Both the position numbers and the translations under genes were made by a program. DNA of 64,000 nucleotides, from assembly GCF_038070105.1 (NCBI RefSeq), contig NZ_JBBPBZ010000006.1:91114-155113 (forward strand), read 5' to 3'. Origin of the DNA: Methylocystis sp. IM3. Lineage in GTDB: Bacteria; Pseudomonadota; Alphaproteobacteria; Rhizobiales; Beijerinckiaceae. Shown piece by piece: positions 61,359 through 64,000 of this stretch. Numbering within the stretch: position 1 is the first letter of the stretch; each line of letters opens with the position of its first letter. The notes below the pieces were generated by a model that was not told the DNA's origin, searched no databases, and was given only the letters and a program-made list of their open reading frames with translations.

Positions 61359-61724
61359 TCAGCGCCCGAGAACGTCGTCGCGCACCGAATTGGCGAGCGC
61401 CGCCACTTCCTTCACTTCCGTCTCGGGCACGCCGAGCTGGCGCAGCGTCGTGTTGAGATTGTCGATCACCGCATCGACATGCGAATCGTTCAGGCCCTTC
61501 TCGACGAGGCGCCTGTGGGCGTTGCGCATGTCCTTGCCGGTGTATTTGTTGGGGCCGCCGAACGCCATGGTCAGAAAGCTCTTCTGCTTGGCGATCTGGT
61601 CCTCCATGTCCACGTCCTCGAAAAAGCGCGCGATGCGGCCGTCGGCGAGAACGCGGCGATAGAAAAGCTCGACGGCGGCGTTGACGGCCTTCTCGCCGCC
61701 CAGACGTTCATAAAGGCTGGACAT
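61359..61724 (-). CDS. glbN: Group I truncated haemoglobin
   Basis: 121 residues from the ATG at 61724; an open frame continues upstream through repeats but is not globin-like. SSLYERLGGEKAVNAAVELFYRRV is the typical start, with the distal Tyr22 (B10). GGPNKYTGKDMRNAHRRL has the proximal haem ligand His70. Group I (N) globins bind oxygen and convert nitric oxide to nitrate when reduced. The dedicated reductase gene directly follows. Confidence 0.93.
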   Translation of the reverse strand: MSSLYERLGGEKAVNAAVELFYRRVLADGRIARFFEDVDMEDQIAKQKSFLTMAFGGPNKYTGKDMRNAHRRLVEKGLNDSHVDAVIDNLNTTLRQLGVPETEVKEVAALANSVRDDVLGR

Positions 61725-61742
61725 TCGTGTTTCTCTCTTCCC

Positions 61743-61798
61743 CTTCGCGAAACCCATGCGCCTTCGCGAAACCCATCTCTTCGCGAAACCCATGCGCC
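61743..61798. repeat. Three copies of CTTCGCGAAACCCAT upstream of the globin gene
   Basis: Copies start at 61743, 61762 and 61779. They are separated by GCGC or CT. They lie 19-74 bp upstream of the globin start and could be regulator-binding sites or slippage products. Each contains the palindrome TTCGCGAA. Confidence 0.6.
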
Positions 61799-61860
61799 AG
61801 CCTGCGCGGCTGACGATCAGCGTCAGACTAGGACGTTCGGGGACGGCCGGGCGACACGGT

Positions 61861-61923
61861 TTCGGCAAAGCGAGGCGCCGGTTCGGCAAAGCGAGGCGCC
61901 GGTCCGGCAAAGCCCGGCGCGCC
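61861..61923. repeat. 21-bp tandem repeat, three copies, in the globin/AraC divergent region
   Basis: Units of the form TTCGGCAAAGCGAGGCGCCGG at 61861-61881, 61882-61902 and a diverged third copy at 61903-61923. They sit between the divergent globin operon and the AraC regulator gene. Confidence 0.65.
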
Positions 61924-62053
61924 GCCACTGACGGCGATTTTGTTCAAGAAAAACGTCCAGTTGCAAAGCTTGCGGGCGCGCATATGATCGGCCGCGCGCC
62001 GGGGGGCGCGGCCGCCATGTCCGGCCTGCCGCCAGATTGCGCCTTGATCGCCG

Positions 62054-63091
62054 ATGCAGAGATCCGTGAGCTCCACTCCCTTGCCGCCGCTCGCCTTTGG
62101 CGAGAACCAGGCCCGCCATGCGACCGATCCCGATCAGGCGGCCGCCCTTGCGGCGGGCGCGCTCGGCCGCATCGAAATCTACGAGTCGGCGAGCCGCGAG
62201 ACGCGGTTTCGTCACAAAATGTCGACGATCCGGGTCAATGGGCTCGAACTCAGCGCGGCGGCGTCGACGCCCATGCGGCTCGGCATCAAGACGCCCGACG
62301 ACACCTTTCTCCTCGTGCCGTTCTTCGGCGCCACGACCCTGCGCATCGGCCCGCGACAGTATCAGTGGGGCGCGGCGCGGCGGGCGCTTCTGCTGTTCAA
62401 TTGCGACTACCGTTACGGGATCACCCAGACCCGCTCCGTCCTCATCGCGCGGATCGATTCCGCGCGGCTCAGGGCCACCCTCTCCGCCATGCGCGGCGCG
62501 GCGCGGGCCGACGACGTCGAGTGCTGCGCCGAGGAGGCGCGGCTTCTCGACCTCGAATGCCGCTCCATCAATTTCGTCGCGGCCTTTCGTCATCTGTGCA
62601 ACTACATCGACGCGCTCGGCGCGAACCCCGCCCTTCTCGAACGGATCGGCGTCGACGACTGGTTCTACCGGCAGCTCGCCTGCTGGCTCGCGCCGGATCT
62701 CGTCGCGGAGGATGCGGGGGACCACGGACGCGCCGCGGGCTTCACGCCCGGCGCCATCGACGCGGTGTGCGAGGCCATGCGCAACCGGCTCAACAGACCG
62801 CTGACCAAGACCGAGATGGAAAAGATCAGCGGCCTCTCGGCGCGCGGCCTGCAATACGCCTTCCTGCGGAAATTCGGCTGCTCCCCGATGGCCTGGCAGA
62901 GACGCGAGCGGCTCAACATCGCCCATGAGCGGCTGAGCCGCGATCGCGACGCCGCGAGCATCACGGAGCTGTCGTTCGATCTGGGCTTTTCCTCCGCGTC
63001 GAGATTCGCCGCTTATTACAAATCGCTCTTCGGCGAGAGCCCGCAGGAGACGCGCAAGCGCCGGCGCTCTAATGCGACGCGACATCCGTGA
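62054..63091 (+). CDS. AraC-family transcriptional regulator
   Basis: 345 residues. The C-terminal 100 residues carry the two AraC HTHs (LTKTEMEKISGLSARGLQYAFLRKFGCSPMAWQRRERL and ITELSFDLGFSSASRFAAYYKSLFGESPQET). The N-terminal 200 residues form the effector/dimerisation part (cupin-like). It is divergent from the globin-reductase-HPP operon and is the obvious candidate regulator of it. Both repeat sets lie between. The 3' end overlaps the convergent DUF4239 gene by 23 bp. Confidence 0.9.
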   Translation: MQRSVSSTPLPPLAFGENQARHATDPDQAAALAAGALGRIEIYESASRETRFRHKMSTIRVNGLELSAAASTPMRLGIKTPDDTFLLVPFFGATTLRIGPRQYQWGAARRALLLFNCDYRYGITQTRSVLIARIDSARLRATLSAMRGAARADDVECCAEEARLLDLECRSINFVAAFRHLCNYIDALGANPALLERIGVDDWFYRQLACWLAPDLVAEDAGDHGRAAGFTPGAIDAVCEAMRNRLNRPLTKTEMEKISGLSARGLQYAFLRKFGCSPMAWQRRERLNIAHERLSRDRDAASITELSFDLGFSSASRFAAYYKSLFGESPQETRKRRRSNATRHP

Positions 63092-63842
63092 CGAAGAGGA
63101 AGGGGCGCTCGGAAACCTTGAGGTCGCCCGAGAAGGGCGAGCCGAAGAGGAGAACGAGGTAGAGACTCATCGCGATCAGCAGCGTGACCATGCCGCGCAT
63201 GATCAGATGGATGCCGTGACTCTCGATCGTGAAGAAAAAGGTGAAGGCGATCGTGATCAGCGCCCCGACGAGCAGGACCGTCCATTCGGCGCTCGGAACG
63301 CCGAAGTTCGACACCCGTGTTCGCTCGAGCCGGCTCTCCCACAGGGAAATGCTTTCCGACAGCATGGCGGCGTGCACGGACTGCTGATTCTGGGTCTTGG
63401 GGTCGAGGCCCTTGACGAGATGGGCGAGCGCCAGCAGATCGTTCTGGGCCCTTTGGCTGATTTCGCCTTTTTCCATGCGCGCCCATTCGTCGGCGGCGAC
63501 CTCGCGCGCATAGTCCCGCACGAAGGCCTTGATCGACGCCTGTTCGCGCGGGAACTGTTCGGCAAGGGACAGAATGGAGAGCAGCGCCTTCGCCTCGTTT
63601 TGCACCGTCTTCTCGGCGGTCTGGAATTTCGCCATGGCGTCGAGCACGACGAGGCCCAGAAGAACGGCGTAGAACGTGCCGACGAGCGCCAGATAATAGC
63701 CCCCGACCTCATGCGCCTTCTTCAGGGTCTCGGGGCTGATGATCTTTCTCATCGCGATCTGGCAGGCGAGAACGATCGCGACCGACAGCGCGATCGCGGC
63801 GACGCCGACCGGATAGTGATCGAGAGCAAGGTGATCGAGCAT
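63069..63842 (-). CDS. DUF4239-family (bestrophin-like) membrane protein
   Basis: 257 residues. Two N-terminal helices (VGVAAIALSVAIVLACQIA and YYLALVGTFYAVLLGLVVLDAM), a long cytosolic helical part, and two C-terminal helices (WTVLLVGALITIAFTFFFTIES and MVTLLIAMSLYLVLLFGSPFSG). EVGGYYLALVGTFYAVLLGLVV and FSGDLKVSERPF are typical DUF4239 blocks. The family is distantly like bestrophin channels. Role unknown. Confidence 0.85.
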   Translation of the reverse strand: MLDHLALDHYPVGVAAIALSVAIVLACQIAMRKIISPETLKKAHEVGGYYLALVGTFYAVLLGLVVLDAMAKFQTAEKTVQNEAKALLSILSLAEQFPREQASIKAFVRDYAREVAADEWARMEKGEISQRAQNDLLALAHLVKGLDPKTQNQQSVHAAMLSESISLWESRLERTRVSNFGVPSAEWTVLLVGALITIAFTFFFTIESHGIHLIMRGMVTLLIAMSLYLVLLFGSPFSGDLKVSERPFLFVTDVASH

Positions 63843-63916
63843 TTCCCATTTCCTGCGCCGAGAAGATTCGGCCGGACGTCGCCGCCCGGCCGCAGGACGC
63901 GCCCGTTCGCCCCGAC

Positions 63917-64000
63917 TCAGCGGGGCGCCGGAACCACCTGGATTTTCGCCATCATGCCGCTGTCCTCATGTTCGAGGATGTGACAGTGATAGACGAACTC
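63917..64000 (-). CDS. Multicopper oxidase, C-terminal end
   Basis: Only 27 codons are inside the window. They read YHCHILEHEDSGMMAKIQVV, the last copper-binding motif (HCHxxxHxxxGM) with the type 1/type 3 ligands His, Cys, His and the axial Met. The gene enters from the right edge on the minus strand. Likely a laccase/CopA/CueO-type exported oxidase. Confidence 0.85.
   Translation of the reverse strand, partial: EFVYHCHILEHEDSGMMAKIQVVPAPR

Noticed and set aside
61743..61923. CRISPR array
   Set aside because: The repeats are short and adjacent without unique 30-bp spacers, and there are no cas genes.

Overview
The window is high-GC DNA of alphaproteobacterial type, most likely Hyphomicrobiales. 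It contains a complete repABC replication and partition module on the minus strand (repA 53572-52319, repB 52322-51282, repC 51094-49778), so it is best read as part of a large repABC plasmid (megaplasmid or chromid). Two parS-like palindromes lie inside repB and a counter-transcribed RNA with its own promoter and terminator lies between repB and repC. No rRNA, tRNA or CRISPR array was seen. The gene content would suit a methylotroph or methanotroph (Methylocystaceae-like), but nothing in the window proves this.

Layout. 0-5.7 kb: the tail of an AlkA-type glycosylase, a DUF488 protein, a LysR regulator divergent from an SDR/FMN-reductase pair, and a MarR regulator with a cysteine/histidine tail plus a thioredoxin-fold partner. 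6.5-11.1 kb: an inorganic-carbon module of beta-carbonic anhydrase and SulP transporter, followed by a decayed PII-like gene and a KefB-type antiporter. 11.2-15.4 kb: redox proteins (small cytochrome c, ferric-reductase-like flavoprotein, Rieske/FAD oxidoreductase), a signal-peptide protein that lacks a start codon, and the last codons of an ISL3 transposase. 15.9-20.6 kb: a marR-emrA-emrB-tolC efflux operon. 20.7-24.8 kb: truncated DoxX, LigB-type dioxygenase, NUDIX and Mth938-like fragments, a Clp-fold membrane serine protease and a CapA protein.

24.9-36 kb is the most unusual stretch. An RNA-end group (2',3'-cyclic phosphodiesterase/2'-5' RNA ligase ThpR, a stand-alone THUMP protein, RNA 3'-phosphate cyclase RtcA) is followed, beyond a 956-residue discoidin/toroid glycosidase, by PolX divergent from both subunits of DNA topoisomerase VI. 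Several of these families are more typical of archaea than of proteobacteria. 36-42.6 kb continues carbohydrate use (GH13, GH3, an ABC exporter-like protein, a ROK kinase). 42.6-47.8 kb is one minus-strand operon: acyl-CoA synthetase, pyruvate-dehydrogenase-type E1alpha, E1beta, E2 and a dedicated acyl carrier protein.

48-54 kb holds a small unknown protein, a SagB-type nitroreductase, a frameshifted DUF1403 gene, a perfect 11-7-11 inverted repeat and repABC. 54-64 kb has a membrane protein, an alpha/beta hydrolase, a small Tat-exported protein, a NarX/NarL-type two-component pair with a DUF2380 protein, and a three-gene operon of truncated haemoglobin, ferredoxin-type reductase and HPP membrane protein that resembles a split nitric-oxide dioxygenase. 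An AraC regulator faces it. A DUF4239 protein and the C-terminus of a multicopper oxidase end the window. Short tandem repeats are frequent between 56.4 and 62 kb.
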